A stretch of 64,000 nt of DNA, from assembly GCA_020284085.1 (NCBI GenBank), contig JACEVL010000493.1, positions 381,001 to 445,000 on the forward strand, given 5' to 3'. Position numbers and translations under genes: made by a program. Positions 10,864 through 21,640 of the stretch are shown here, piece after piece; within the stretch, counting starts at the first letter, position 1, and the number at the start of each line of letters is the position of its first letter. The notes below the pieces were generated by a model. That model was not told the DNA's origin. It saw nothing but the letters and a program-made list of their open reading frames with translations, and searched no databases. Source of the stretch: Aporrectodea caliginosa. Its lineage: Eukaryota > Annelida > Clitellata > Crassiclitellata > Lumbricidae.

Positions 10864-11156
10864 CTGATTGATGCGCTTGTAGGTGGAGATGAGGTCAACG
10901 CTGAGCTTCTGGAGAGGAGCGCTCTTCGGGTTTCGGAACTGGATCATTGAACCCGACGACGTATGGCCCATCGCCCGTCCGCACTGCGGCTTGATGAGGG
11001 CAACTGAAGATGGGGGATGCTGCTGGTCCTGCTGCTGGTGTTGAGGCTGCGGCTGCGGCTGCTGCATATGGTCACACTTGTTGTCGATGCCCACGATTAG
11101 ATGGTTGGTCCGGACCATATTGTCATCATGCAACAAGACCTCTCTCATTCGAATAT
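10864..11156 (-). CDS. Internal exon, DYRK1/minibrain-like kinase N-terminal region
   Basis: This is the only host-gene exon I can support. On the minus strand a pyrimidine-rich acceptor (CTTTCTCTTTGTATTGCAG) ends before 11156, and a donor CAG|GTATGT follows 10864. The frame is open throughout; an ATG at 11148 gives 95 residues to the donor, ending on a codon boundary. The order is a variable start, a glutamine/proline-rich stretch (residues ~29-45), then FRNPKSAPLQKLSVDLISTY and KRINQ. From memory, vertebrate DYRK1A and fly minibrain carry [20 protein letters not shown] just before the catalytic domain, with the N-terminal side poorly conserved. The kinase domain is not seen and would lie at lower coordinates or beyond the window. 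The upstream edge overlaps a tandem triplication. Only the last 20 residues support the family call; the exon boundaries are firmer. Confidence 0.7.
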
Positions 11157-11372
11157 CTGCAATACAAAGAGAAAGTCTTTATATAGCGCCACTTCAAACG
11201 ACCATACTGTCATCAAGCAACAAGGTGCCTCTCATTCGAATATCTGCCATACAAAGAGAAACGTTTTTATATAACGCCACTTCAAAGGACCTTACTGTCA
11301 TCAAGCAACAAGGCGTCCCTCCTTCGAATATCTGCCATACACACAGAAAAGCTTCAAGTAAAAACATAAAAT
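11112..11372. repeat. Tandem triplication, about 88 bp, over an exon boundary
   Basis: Units start near 11112, 11199 and 11288. Each contains ACCATA(T/C)TGTCATCA-GCAACAAG, then CTCATTCGAATATCTGC (CTCCTTCGAATATCTGC in the third) and a CATACA/AATACA word. The first two continue to ATATA(G/A)CGCCACTTCAA. The first unit carries the 5' end and splice acceptor of the exon ending at 11156. The others keep acceptor-like GCAG|ATATTCGAA. The CGCCACTTCAA part resembles retroelement tails. Confidence 0.85.
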
Positions 11373-11489
11373 GATGCCTCTGTAAATGCTCTTTAGAAAA
11401 GTTGTCTCGATGTGAAGAGATAAATCAGCTAAAGTGCAAACATGATCCCACCAAGTTAACATCTGCGCAGGCCACGCTTCTTGTCCCTC

Positions 11490-11700
11490 TCTCGACTAGC
11501 TTTCTCGGTCTCTGGTCCTGTGACCTGGAATGGACTCCCTGTGACACTTCACCTAGTGCCCAGAGGCCATTCCACCATGTTCTATTCCAACCTTAAGACT
11601 ACATTGTATCCTATTTAGCTGGGGCTGGGTCGGGAGCGCTCCGGAGTAGATGGTTTTGAAGGGGCACAGCATAAATCCTCCTAATGAATAAACACAATAT
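11490..11700 (+). pseudogene. LINE 3' end, family with WNGLPxxLHLxPR
   Basis: With small frame changes the plus strand reads SGPVTWNGLPVTLHLVPRG, then LKTTLY, then a GGAGCGCTCC ... TTGAAGGGGC tail region and TAATGAATAAA. The same motif and tail occur at 17165-17375 and 26985-27165. This is the decayed C-terminus of a CR1/L2-like reverse transcriptase protein. Confidence 0.65.
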
Positions 11701-11784
11701 TTTATTTTCTTACATCTCCCAACTTAACTTACAATGGTGTGCTTTTACTAATTCCAAAGGATGGAAAAATGAGTTGGCACCAGG

Positions 11785-11873
11785 TCATTCATTCATTATT
11801 CATTCATTACATTGTAATCCATAGATCGTCGATCTATGGATTACAATGTAATGAATGAATAATGAATGAATGA
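11785..11873. repeat. Perfect 89-nt palindrome
   Basis: Two 44-bp arms (11785-11828 and 11830-11873) are exact reverse complements around a single T at 11829. The arms consist of TCATTCATTCATTATTCATT, CATTACATTGTAATCC and ATAGATCG. The GAATGAAT part resembles the tails of the local LINE family, so it may be two retroelement tails head to head, or a fold-back assembly artefact. Confidence 0.95.
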
Positions 11874-12207
11874 TAAGATCGTTACCCACAAGAATTCAAA
11901 CCCTGCTCAACCTACTTACGAAACTCCTTATACAACACACTTTGTTCCAGGGTCAACCCTGTAGCAACAAGGTCACGCATACCCGGTAAAATTCAGTTTT
12001 TGAATAGTAACACTATTGGGCTCCCACGAGTTTCTCAGGCTCTCTTTGCCTCTTTTGCAAATGCTTGAAGACCATCTCGATACAATTATACTCATCAGAT
12101 GATGCCTGAATTTGTTTAAATATATATTTGTTATAAGCAAAAACCACAATAAACACAAAGGACTTTAGTGTAGATTAGTGCCTTCTGGAATTAGCCTTGT
12201 TTTTAAT

Positions 12208-12267
12208 AACCATAAACCATAAATTATTATTGTTTTCAATAACAATAAAAATTTATGGTTTATGGTT
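12208..12267. repeat. Short hairpin, 17-bp arms
   Basis: AACCATAAACCATAAAT at 12208-12224 is exactly complementary to 12251-12267, with an AT-rich loop that is itself partly complementary. Confidence 0.85.
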
Positions 12268-12272
12268 TCTCT

Positions 12273-12624
12273 ACCAATTGTCAGCCTGAAATGTTCATAA
12301 ACACAAGGTTGTCGTGCTTGAGAAATCATCAGCTTTCTTAAAGACTTTGTTTCTTAAAGCATGTCATCAAAAGACTCTGTTAGTTTAAGAAATGCTTCTT
12401 TCTGCAGCAGTTCCATTTTTGCAATAACATATATTCTACACTGTTATTCTTCCTTACAAATGAGACTAAATGACGGCTTTAAGCGACTGAAACAACGACC
12501 CATTAGAGAATGAGGAATTGGTCGCAGTGGTAAACACAGCCTCTGTCCCATGAGACCAATTCTTAAGTGAGAATGGACTGAAGGAAGTCATATCAGTAAA
12601 GAACATGCCAATCCTTGGGGAAAC
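12273..12624. other. Unassigned
   Basis: Nothing recognisable. Confidence 0.4.
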
Positions 12625-13270
12625 AGAGAAACAGAAAGACAAATAGATGAATGGTCATTTGAACACAGATAGAGACAGACAGACACACATGCAGACAGGT
12701 GAACACAGTGATACAGGCTGACAGTGGGTAGAAGAAACTAGGCTAATGCCGAAGACAGAGAAAAAGACAATAAGCCAGAGACATACAGCGACACAAACGG
12801 ACTGACAGACAAAATGACAGATAGATAACAATCTTCAGATGAAACGTCAGAGACACACAGACATACAGATAGACACACCAAATGACAGGCAGGCAAAGAC
12901 AGACAGATAGCAATCTTGAAGATGAACAGTCAGAGGCATACACATAAAGGTACACAGAAAAACAGACAGACAGACCAAATTAGAGGCACACAAACAGAGA
13001 GAGACACACATCATAACGGTCTTGTAGATGAAAAGCTAGATACATGCACAGACAGGTCCAATGACCGGCAGACAGAGAGAGACCTACAGATAACGGTCTG
13101 GCAGACTGACTGACTCATACACCTAAAATGACATTTACACAGCAAGAAACACTGCTAGACGTGGCAAAACATGCCAGATAAGCCAGGTAGAATGACAGAA
13201 ACCGAGAGCAGAAAACAAGCAGACAGACAGAAAGACAGATAGATAGACACACAGACAGACCTGTAACAGC
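12625..13270. repeat. Degenerate CAGA/ACAGAC tract
   Basis: Irregular AGACAGACAGAC and CACACAGAC words over about 640 bp with more complex spacers (for example TAACGGTCTTG/CAATCTTGAAGATGA about every 90 bp). Probably an old minisatellite. Confidence 0.7.
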
Positions 13271-13606
13271 CAATTGGGCTCTTAAGTGGACTACCCGTAG
13301 AACGCCTACATTGTTCAATCTGAATTAAATGGTAGCAATTGGTGACTGATTAATTCCCCATTAATTAATGAGAAAGAACTTCTGTTCTCTAGTTCCTCCA
13401 GAACAAACACTTCCTTTCATATTGAACAGCCTTTTCAGTAGTTATAATTTCTTAATTTACCTCTGTACTTTAGCCAACACAAATTGGGATTTCATCTCTC
13501 ATGACCACACACCTTTGCCCAAGGCGCAATTGCCGCTTTAAGCTATCAGTGGTCGGCCACTACCAAGCTCAGAAAAGAATAACTGCCCCAAATAGAGCTG
13601 ATATCT

Positions 13607-13674
13607 TAATGCCTGGAGGGGACCTGAACCCCTAACCCTAAACTTGACAGTCCAGCAGGCTAACCACTAGACAG
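13607..13674 (-). repeat. SINE family B head only
   Basis: The reverse strand reads TAGTGGTTAGCCTGCTGGAC, TGTCAAG and GGGGTTCAGGTCCCC. This is a tRNA-like head with an A-box-like and a B-box-like segment, as in the family B copies at 28689 and 32075. Confidence 0.65.
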
Positions 13675-14135
13675 ACAATAGTGAACCCAGATTGTCTCAA
13701 ATGTTGCTGTAACTGTATCAGTAAGTAATACAGTTACACCATAAACAGTCGTCTGTTTCTAGGCGCTTTACTAAGACTTTCCAGACTGATCAATTGTTTC
13801 ATTTTAAACATTAAATTGTCAAAATCTGGTACAAATGGAGCAACATAAAAGGCGAAGGCACTGAACTGGATAATAAAGTTCAGTGCAACATCACAAGTAC
13901 AAGTATTGCTATATATATTATATATATATATATCATAGCACTTTCCTATACATTTACAAAGTACCTTTATACTGTCATGGATTGCCTTTGCATGCAGAAG
14001 ATAGCTCTCCCTGTGTTTAAGTTAAGGTATGTATTGGTGTTTCTGTAAAGTGTATTTCTACATACATTGATAAGCATATGTTTAGCATATAGCCTTGCAG
14101 TCTAGACTATACAGTAGGCTGACCAGACATAAATA
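13675..14135. other. Unassigned, AT-rich
   Basis: A short TA run occurs at 13912-13934. Nothing else is recognised. Confidence 0.4.
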
Positions 14136-14138
14136 AAC

Positions 14139-14530
14139 ACACACACACACACACACAGGTATATATATATGGATTAATATATATGTACATATATTTATGT
14201 TTTTATATATATTTATGTTTGTATATATATATATCAATCAATCAATCGTTTATTGTTCCCAGTACAACCAACATAATGACACTTAACACAGTAACCAGCA
14301 ACATTGCAAGGGATACAACAGGAAGACCCAGAAGGGACCATGGTCCCGCTTATTAGGGTCACCCTTGTACCATGAGACAACTGTAGAATGACAAATGATT
14401 GACCGTTATAAGTCCAACTGGACTATGAAGCATAAAGAGAACCGTAATGTAAAATAAAGACAAAACCTTAACTAGTAAATAGAACTGAAAATTTAAGCAG
14501 AACCATAATGTAAAATTAAGACAAAAACCT

Positions 14531-14597
<67 letters not shown>
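14139..14597. repeat. Microsatellites around a (CAAT)-tailed retroelement end
   Basis: (CA) at 14139-14157 and TA/TTTATG runs to 14234, then ATCAATCAATCAATCGTTTATT begins a reversed retroelement 3' end. A 56-bp tandem duplication (AACCATAATGTAAAAT-AAGACAAAA) lies at about 14440-14535, followed by a (TA) run to 14597. Confidence 0.6.
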
Positions 14598-14601
<4 letters not shown>

Positions 14602-14779
14602 CCATACATATATATCGGTACTTGTACATATATCTATATATATATATGTACATATATATTCATGTACGATTGACTAACAAACTGCTTCAGTAGCTCTATA
14701 CTGCTTACTCTATCTGGGCATCCGATAGCCAAATCCATTACACAAGATTCTCAGGAATACAAGGAATTTGCTCGCACCA

Positions 14780-15021
14780 ACACCCAACAATTTTCTCTGA
14801 TGACCGCTGCACCAGTCCAATGGAATTTATTGCCGTCTGAACTTAAAGATGCACCCACTGAGCATCAATTAACGAAATGCATAATACATTAATTATCTAA
14901 TTAATTAGTTTCGCCCTGGACCGATATGACACAGTTGCAGAAAAGTGTATGTATTTGTATCCAGTTTAGTTTCTGTTTCTCTTTCTGCTGCAAGTAAAGC
15001 ATCATGTTTTAAGTAAGTAAG
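14780..15021 (+). pseudogene. LINE 3' end with (TAAG) tail
   Basis: Positions 14784-14885 read FSLMTAAPVQWNLLPSELKD, a GPxxWNxLP-type LINE C-terminus. The 3' part ends AAGCATCATGTTTTAAGTAAG. The tail is interrupted by the hAT element that follows. Confidence 0.6.
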
Positions 15022-15443
15022 CAGGGATGGGCAAATTACTCCGAAAAATGTAATTGAATTACAAATTACTTTGGGACATGAAATGTAATTTCAAATTACA
15101 AAATACATGGGAAATGTAATTGAATTACAAATTACAAATTGCGCAATTTCAAGTAATTTCAATTACGTAATTTCAATTACTGCCGGGGATTACAATGTCC
15201 GGGGTGGATAATGTCCAGGGGGGACAATGTCCGTTCCCTCGGAATTGGAGACACCTACCATTGTATCATGTTGGTGATACTCTCCCTCTGTTCCATTTAA
15301 GATAAGCTAATATATATATATATATTTATATATATATAAATATATATAAATATATATTTATATATATTATATATATATAAATATATATATATACAAACAT
15401 AAGGGTAATTACTGCAATTACTGGCTTCATCCCTGTAAGTAAG
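15014..15443. mobile_element. hAT-type MITE, 414 bp, in a TAAG tail
   Basis: The element runs 15022-15435, starting CAGGGATGGGCAAATTAC and ending CTTCATCCCTG. It is flanked by TAAGTAAG at 15014-15021 and 15436-15443. This is a perfect 8-bp match, although the site is itself a microsatellite. The left part is the same family as 46996-47175. The interior additionally holds a GGGG-rich word block (15183-15240) and TA runs (15309-15395), probably later insertions. Confidence 0.85.
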
Positions 15444-15819
15444 CAGATCCTTCATAGAAAACTACTCAAGCAACCGCATTTTGGTGTACTTAGTTCATCA
15501 AAATATAAAAAAATAAATTTAAGTATAAAGCATCCATGTGACAAATGTTTTATGAGATAGCCTTAGGTATAATTCTATTCTATTTGCACAAAGTAATAAC
15601 ATTTAAAGTGCTGCTTATTGGTCACAATGGGCTCGGTTTTTGTAAAGAAAATGTTTCACATAACACTGTTTTTGCAAAGTCAACAAAGCCTGCTGCAATG
15701 CATAACTGTTGGAATGTCATCTTGAAATCTGTTTTATAAGGTATCACCTGGAGACGTCTATTAATGATTTTCCTGTGGATGGCTGTATAACACTGATTGC
15801 TTTTCACTAAACGTCAACT

Positions 15820-15960
15820 TCAACATGTGTATATATATGTGTATGTAAACTATGTATATATATATATATATATATTTACTTCAACATGTGTACATATATG
15901 TGTATATATATGTGTATGTAAACTATGTATATATATATATGTACCCGGTATATATACGTA
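15820..15960. repeat. Two-copy tandem TATG/TATA duplication
   Basis: ACTTCAACATGTGTA ... GTGTATGTAAACTATGTATA occurs twice, from about 15820 and about 15877, with (TA) expansions. Confidence 0.85.
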
Positions 15961-16189
15961 GCTGGTCAATGGGTGTGGGGTACAAGATGGCCGTGGGGTC
16001 CAGTCGATGGTCGTGGGGTCCAGAGGGATTGCAGGGGTTATGAGGCCATGACGTCGTCTAGACAGAGATAAAACCCAAACGACGACGAGGGTGACCTCGA
16101 GGTCCAGCCGATCAAGAGAAACAGCTGGTCCCGTCATTCAAGAGAAGCAGGAGGCCATTGCAAAGGAATCGTCAGAAGAGTTCTTTTAC

Positions 16190-16255
16190 AAAGTGCATAG
16201 TGCAACAACAACAGACGGTTGTCAGCAACAACAACAGACGGTTGTCACAGGTTGA
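16190..16255. repeat. Short tandem duplication
   Basis: CAACAACAACAGACGGTTGT occurs twice (about 16203 and 16228). Confidence 0.85.
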
Positions 16256-17150
16256 AACTTGAAAGGCAGCCGACAAGAGTCGACACATGGCGACATGTTA
16301 GAATCTCTGCTAAATCAATATACAGGCTCCACCGGCTTTGACGCCAGATCTCCAATGGGCTTATCTTACATGGGAACGGAGACAGTATCACCAGCATGAT
16401 ACAATGGTACATGTCTCCAATTCCGACACACCCTACAGAGACCACACCTAATAGCAGCTGTAATGCAGATAATTATGGTACTTGCCTTTCCTCCAGAGCC
16501 AGCCTAGCTAAGACATGCTGGAGCTTAGCTGCTGTCCCAGCCAAGGTGACCACAGGTGTGTACGAATACGCCAGGCAGTTCACTTACGATACCAAACACT
16601 TTGAAATGTTTGGAAATATATTTTAATGTAGTCAGAAATTAAAATTGCCTTGTATATCACAATCACAACTCTGGCACATACCCAGATTTAGCAATGTGCC
16701 CATATGCAGAAAGCAAAGTGCCCATATCCAGAATGCAATGTGCCCATATCCAGAGAGCAATGCACCCTTTTGAAATAATTGTACAAAAGCATATAGTGCA
16801 GGTGCCTACGTGACAAAAGGCACTATTGTAAACAAGACTACTTTGTTCACATTTTTGTTCAGCTGATATTTCTCAGCAAATATGAATGACTTAGCAACAA
16901 ATCTTAATCTCTTGGATGAGCCAGTTCAAATTTCTGCACACCAGAAGTAATAATAAGGTAAATTATCCTTTCACTGTTCTTTGTATCAATTTCTTGTCAA
17001 TGAATGTATCTTTTTTATATATTTGGTCAGGCAATGCAGGCCATCAATTATATTTGTTTGGTTGCAACCTATTCTAACCACAGCTCTAATTGTTCATTAC
17101 CTATGATACAATGCATATTACTAAGCTTGTCAGACGCGAATAAAGATCAC
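16256..17150. other. Unassigned with a 25-bp tandem repeat
   Basis: At 16690-16770, GTGCCCATATCCAGA-AGCAA occurs three to four times. The remainder shows no recognisable gene or element. Confidence 0.5.
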
Positions 17151-17164
17151 ATACTTACTTACTT

Positions 17165-17375
17165 ACCTGTCTTTCTCCGTCGTGGGTCCGACCATTTGGA
17201 ACGGCCTTCCATTGGAGCTGCATTTGCTCCCAAGGACAAATTCCTCAACCTTTTTATTCATCTCTAATAAACCGTTCTTCTCAGCCACGTCTGGGCCCGG
17301 AGCTCCTCTGAATAGGTATCTTGAAGGGACGCTATATCAAGTTCATATTGATTGATTGATTGATTGATTGATTAC
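17165..17375 (+). pseudogene. LINE 3' end with (TTGA) tail
   Basis: The plus strand reads FSVVGPTIWNGLPLELHLLP followed by GAPLNRYLEGTLYQ. Then comes (TTGA)n at 17347-17374. It is the best preserved member of the WNGLPxxLHLxPR group in this window. Confidence 0.7.
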
Positions 17376-17869
17376 TACTTAACATTTGTCTTCGAAGGTG
17401 TGGTTTTGTTTTGAAGGATGTTTCAGCTTATAAGCACAAGTACAACTGTAGTGGTACAATGAAAGGACAACCTTTCTGTACCTGGGCAAAACCAGGACAA
17501 TAAAGATGCCAATTTCACACGATACTCCGTGCAAATAGGCGCAAGGCAATCGCAATTTCCCACTGCACCGAAAAGAATTTTAAAAATGGATGCATTTGTA
17601 CTCGCTTAGTGCAAGCCGATGGCTTTATTGGAAGCCTCTGAAGCAATCATTTACACAGTTCACGGTCAACGCTGGATACACAATCATTAGGTACATATTG
17701 CAGCCGCATTCTGACATTAAGACCTTGAGACAGTGATATTCTTGAGATATTGATACTCTTGGGACACTGATACTCGGGAGAATGAAGAAATTATGCGACT
17801 AGCGTATGTTGAATTTGTGCACACGGATCGCTAAAGGAGCAGGGACAAGGAGGGATAAGTAAATAACTC

Positions 17870-18345
17870 TGCGATCGACTAGACGCCCGCCCGCCCGCTC
17901 CGAATGTCATTGAATAACCTCTCTATAATCATTACGTCAGCCATATCCGCTGCGAGGATGCTCTGCACAGCGCACGGACAGCCAGACGGGCATGACCGAA
18001 ATGCCATAGGCCAGAAATTAATGCACAACCCGACACCCCCGACGTCTAGCCGACAGTGGACCGCTCCAACGGCAGTTTTGTTTGGGTGCGTCACGTGACG
18101 CGGTTATTTATAGCTGCAACGCGCCACAACAGTCTATGACTGGCTGCCGCCGTCGGCGCAAAGATTTCGGACGCCTCCACTATTGGCGTCGCCGCAGCCG
18201 TGGGCTATCGCCAATTATGTAACACCACCATCGGCAGCAGGGAACGCCATGGCTGCTGATCCTGCGTTCGCAGCTGCAGCTGGCCCAGCTCACAGCTGAC
18301 GCAATATGGATGGCACTGGGAAAGAAGGCAACACCAGCTGGGACC
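17870..18345 (+). promoter_or_regulatory. CpG-rich candidate promoter and 5' region
   Basis: This block is visibly richer in G+C and CpG than its surroundings. GCGTCACGTGACGC at 18088-18101 is a perfect 14-bp palindrome containing the E-box CACGTG. TTATTTATAG at 18104-18113 is TATA-like. About 140 bp downstream of the TATA-like box, CGCCATGG at 18246-18253 is a strong initiation context, but the frame closes after 16 codons (rich in alanine). A second ATG at 18305 gives MDGTGKEGNTSWDLTGWCKG and meets a donor-like GGAAGG|GTACGG. Which gene it would serve is unknown. Confidence 0.4.
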
Positions 18346-19335
18346 TCACGGGATGGTGCAAAGGAAGGGTACGGTGGCCGTATTCAAAGGGAATTGTGTA
18401 GTCTGGTCAATTAGTAGAGTAGGAATTAGCAGGGGCTTCTATCCCTATACATGGCGGGCGCAAGTTGAGCCCAGTGAAAAACAGGGGGGGAAGTGTCGTT
18501 TTCAATTTTTATCACACTTTATACAAGTTACAGAATCTTAACTGACAGTTGTGTGAAACACCAACTTTTCTTGTAGGCCTATAAATTAGTGTGAACTGGT
18601 GACACCGTCGGTTAAGTTGTTGATTTTGTTAACACACTGTATTTAATGTGGTTATGGAGTTCAATCAATCAATCAATACTTTTCTCGCACTTAGCCTAAT
18701 CGCGCGACATTATCGTCTGCATAGTTCTGACAAAAATAAACATTCACATTGGTTTCAACTTTAAAATATACTTTCACTTAGCGGTAGGACCTACTATGGC
18801 TTTTGGTCCGTAGGCTTACCCAACTAACTGTAACCTTTACTTGAACCATGTGATCCTTATCGCATTGTGAGCAACTCTCCTCTCCATGCCATAATGCATT
18901 AATGCTCGACTCAAGTTGAGTAGATTGATGAATTTGTTGCATTTTGATGATTGCGAATGCGAGACTTTAATCTACTTAATTCACACTGGTTGACTCGCAT
19001 GCTTAATCATTAAACAACTCCTCCATTTTAGGTGCTTTAGTTATTTTGCATTGGTCTTCATTGTATATGGTCAATTTGAAATGGAAGCTTGACTGATGAA
19101 AATAATTGTTTGCCTAAATAGAAGCTGTCCAGGTTGATGAAAGAAATCTTCGCATAAATAGAAGTTGGACTGATGATATTTTAGCAGATGAAACCTATGA
19201 ATTAGAGACACATTTATCTAATCAGAAATGAGCTAAAACTCACATCGGCTATATGGGATCTGGGGAGAGAGGAGAGGCCCGGGAGGGGGAAGGGGACGGA
19301 TTGAGCCCGGTTGTTTAGGGGGATAGAAGCCACTG
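18346..19335. other. Unassigned
   Basis: Holds ATCAATCAATCAATA at 18662 (a retroelement tail remnant) and TAGGAATTAGCAGGGG at about 18420, which recurs in the 19.6-19.9 kb repeat. No gene seen. Confidence 0.4.
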
Positions 19336-19349
19336 GGAATTAGTGGATG

Positions 19350-19525
19350 AAATGTAAATGTAATCGAACATTTATATAGCGCAACTCAAAATCAGCAGCA
19401 CTCTCAACCGGCGTCAGTGTCTGGGCCAGCGAACAGAAAAGTCTTACGGCGTTTCCGGAACTGGGAGATGATAGGGCTAGTAATTCCAGACGCAGGGACT
19501 GGGGAAGACAGTTCCAAGCCAGAAA
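19350..19525 (-). pseudogene. LINE 3' end, reversed
   Basis: The minus strand reads LAWNCLPQSLRLELLALSS, then LFCSLAQTLTPVESAADFEL, ending in GCGCTATATAAATGTTCGATTACATTTACATT. Typical LINE C-terminus and 3' tail. Confidence 0.6.
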
Positions 19526-19629
19526 TTGAACTGGATTTTCCTTTGGTATATCCTGGAAAACTCCTCTAACACCACGAGTCCACGACACAGCGCTTGTGAA
19601 CATGCTGGCGCTCTGCTTTTTAATAAGTG

Positions 19630-19935
19630 CTTTAGAATTGTGAAGACTACTATGCTTACGAGGGTAGCGATTAGTGGAGTAGGAATTAATGGAGATCGGG
19701 AATTACGCTGGTGGAGCAACAGTCGCTGCAGTAGGAATTAGTATGGCAACAATTTTGGAGTAGAAACTTGTGCAGTAATGCTTCGTGGAGTAGGATTTTG
19801 CGCCACGGTAGCGATTCATGGAATAGGACTTAGTGAAGTAACAATTAGCCTCTGAGTAGATCTCTTGAAGAGGCGCTAAATAAATTCTCGGAATGAATGA
19901 ATGAATTAGTGGAGATTGGGAATTAGAGGACATTG
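19630..19935. repeat. Degenerate GTGGAGTAGGAATTAGT repeat with LINE tail
   Basis: Words such as AGTGGAGTAGGAATTA, GTGGAGTAGGATTTTG and GGAATAGGACTTAGTGAAG recur every 20-60 bp. A LINE 3' tail (GCCTCTGAGTAGATCTCTTG ... GAATGAATGAATGAA) lies at about 19850-19910. Confidence 0.55.
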
Positions 19936-19974
19936 GAAATTAGTACTAGGTAATTCTTATTTAAGGACAGCCCT

Positions 19975-20312
19975 CCATGTCACCCTAGAGGGCACACCGA
20001 TTGGCCACTAGGCGAGTCCTGTCCCAAGCCGACCGTCACCCTAGAGGGCATACTAGACTAGAGTCCTGTCCTTTTCCCATCCAATCACCCTAGAGGGCAC
20101 ACCAATCGGCCACTAGGCGAGTCCCTGTCCCAAACCCACCCTGTACCCCAAGATGACACACCGATTGGCCCTAGGAGAGTCCTGTCCCAAGCCCACCCTG
20201 TCACCCTAGAGGGCATACTATTACTAGACGAGTCCTGTCCCTTTCCCATCCAATCACCCAAGAGGACACACCGATTGGTCACTAAGGGAGTTCCTGTCCC
20301 TTTCCAATCCGA
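19975..20312. repeat. Six-unit minisatellite of about 57 bp, two alternating unit types
   Basis: Each unit begins TCACCC(T/A)AGAGG and contains GAG(T)CCTGTCC. One type continues ACACCGATTGGCCACTAGG with CCCAAGCCCACC. The other has CATACTA and CTTTCCCATCCAA. Units start at about 19979, 20035, 20085, 20143, 20200 and 20254. Confidence 0.85.
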
Positions 20313-20490
20313 CGTGACTAGTAAGAAGGTGAAAATAATCCCGTTATCGCAGGAATCGCCGTGTATATCGCCTGAGGCAGGGGGTTCGGGTCGGATGGAC
20401 GGATGGGTTCGACAATCAATCGATATTCTGAGGGTGTGCATCCCACCGTTGCGGTCATAGACACAGACACACACATACATCCACACAAAC

Positions 20491-20493
20491 AAA

Positions 20494-20536
<43 letters not shown>

Positions 20537-20747
20537 GAACACACCAGATGCGACTTATTGACAGAAGGTGCGAGTCGACCAACAGACGTCTGCTAACGGC
20601 GCCGCAGACGACGACAACGTGGGGGCGCGAAATATTTGATAAGCAGTCTCAAAAAACGACTACCAGAATGCCAGATCGCCTCCTGAAGGTGGTTAAAGAG
20701 CCGCTCACCAGCACACACACACACACACACACACACGCACGCACGAA

Positions 20748-20787
<40 letters not shown>
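20491..20787. repeat. Two (AC)n tracts
   Basis: (AC) at about 20491-20533 and 20711-20787, separated by about 180 bp of mixed sequence. The second abuts the inverted-repeat element at 20788. Confidence 0.95.
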
Positions 20788-20789
<2 letters not shown>

Positions 20790-21247
20790 GGCCGTCCATA
20801 AATGACGTCACGCTATTTTGGCGATTTTTAACCCCCCTCCCCCTCGTCACACTTCGTCACAAAATGTCAGACCCCCTCTGAAAATGACGTCACAAAGCTC
20901 TGACCCCCCTAAAACCAATTTCCATGGCGAAGCAAAATGCTCCTTCATGGAGCAAATAGCGAAAGCATGAATATTTTGAAATCTAACAGTGACCAAATAT
21001 TGAAATAATTAGAAAATTATTAATAATGGTGCCTGTATACATTAAAATAATTAAAAAAATAATGAAAATTTAATCCTCAAAATTAGTGCTGTTATTATTA
21101 AAATTAAATTGTTGTTAATTGTTAAATTTAATAACATAGACCTGGTGTGACGTCACACTACTCAGACCCCCACCCCCATGTCACACATCGTCACAAATTT
21201 CCGACCCCCTCCCCCCTAGGTGCGTGACGTCATTTATGGACGGCCCC
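20788..21247. mobile_element. Inverted-repeat element (MITE), 460 bp, class 1
   Basis: Ends are exact inverted repeats, GGGGCCGTCCATAAATGACG at the left and its complement at the right, inserted in a (CA) tract. Both arms contain, in the SAME orientation, a cytosine-rich block and TGTCA/CGTCACA words: CCCCTCGTCACACTTCGTCA near 20840 and CCCATGTCACACATCGTCA near 21172. The AT-rich core is non-coding. TSDs cannot be read because of the CA repeat. The DNA-transposon superfamily is not assigned. Confidence 0.85.
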
Positions 21248-21269
21248 ACACAAGCACACACACTCGTCC

Positions 21270-21551
21270 TTGTCTCTGTCCGTCTCTCTCTGTTTTTCTT
21301 TCTTCCAAGCTTTCTCGTTTCCTAAGTTGTCTCCTAATCCTATAAAGAGGTAGGCCCTAAGTGGGTAACCCTCTTTCTCAACTCGTGTTCTCTCTGTGTC
21401 CGTATCTCTCCTTCTGTCTGTATCTCCTATCTACACCTGCTGAGGATGCCTCTTGCTCATCTGTCTGTCCGCCTGCCTGTCTTTCTACTTGTCCCTGCCT
21501 GCCTCTCTCTCTCTATCCCTCTGCCTGTCTCTGTTTTTCTACCTATCCCTG

Positions 21552-21584
<33 letters not shown>

Positions 21585-21640
21585 GTGGCTCTCTCTCTCT
21601 CTCTCTCTCTCAGTCTCTGTCTGCTTTGTGGTCTGTCTTA
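21270..21640. repeat. Pyrimidine-rich TCTG/TCTC tract
   Basis: Degenerate CTGTCTGTCTCTCTC. Long frames across it (L, S, C, V rich) are artefacts. Confidence 0.85.
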
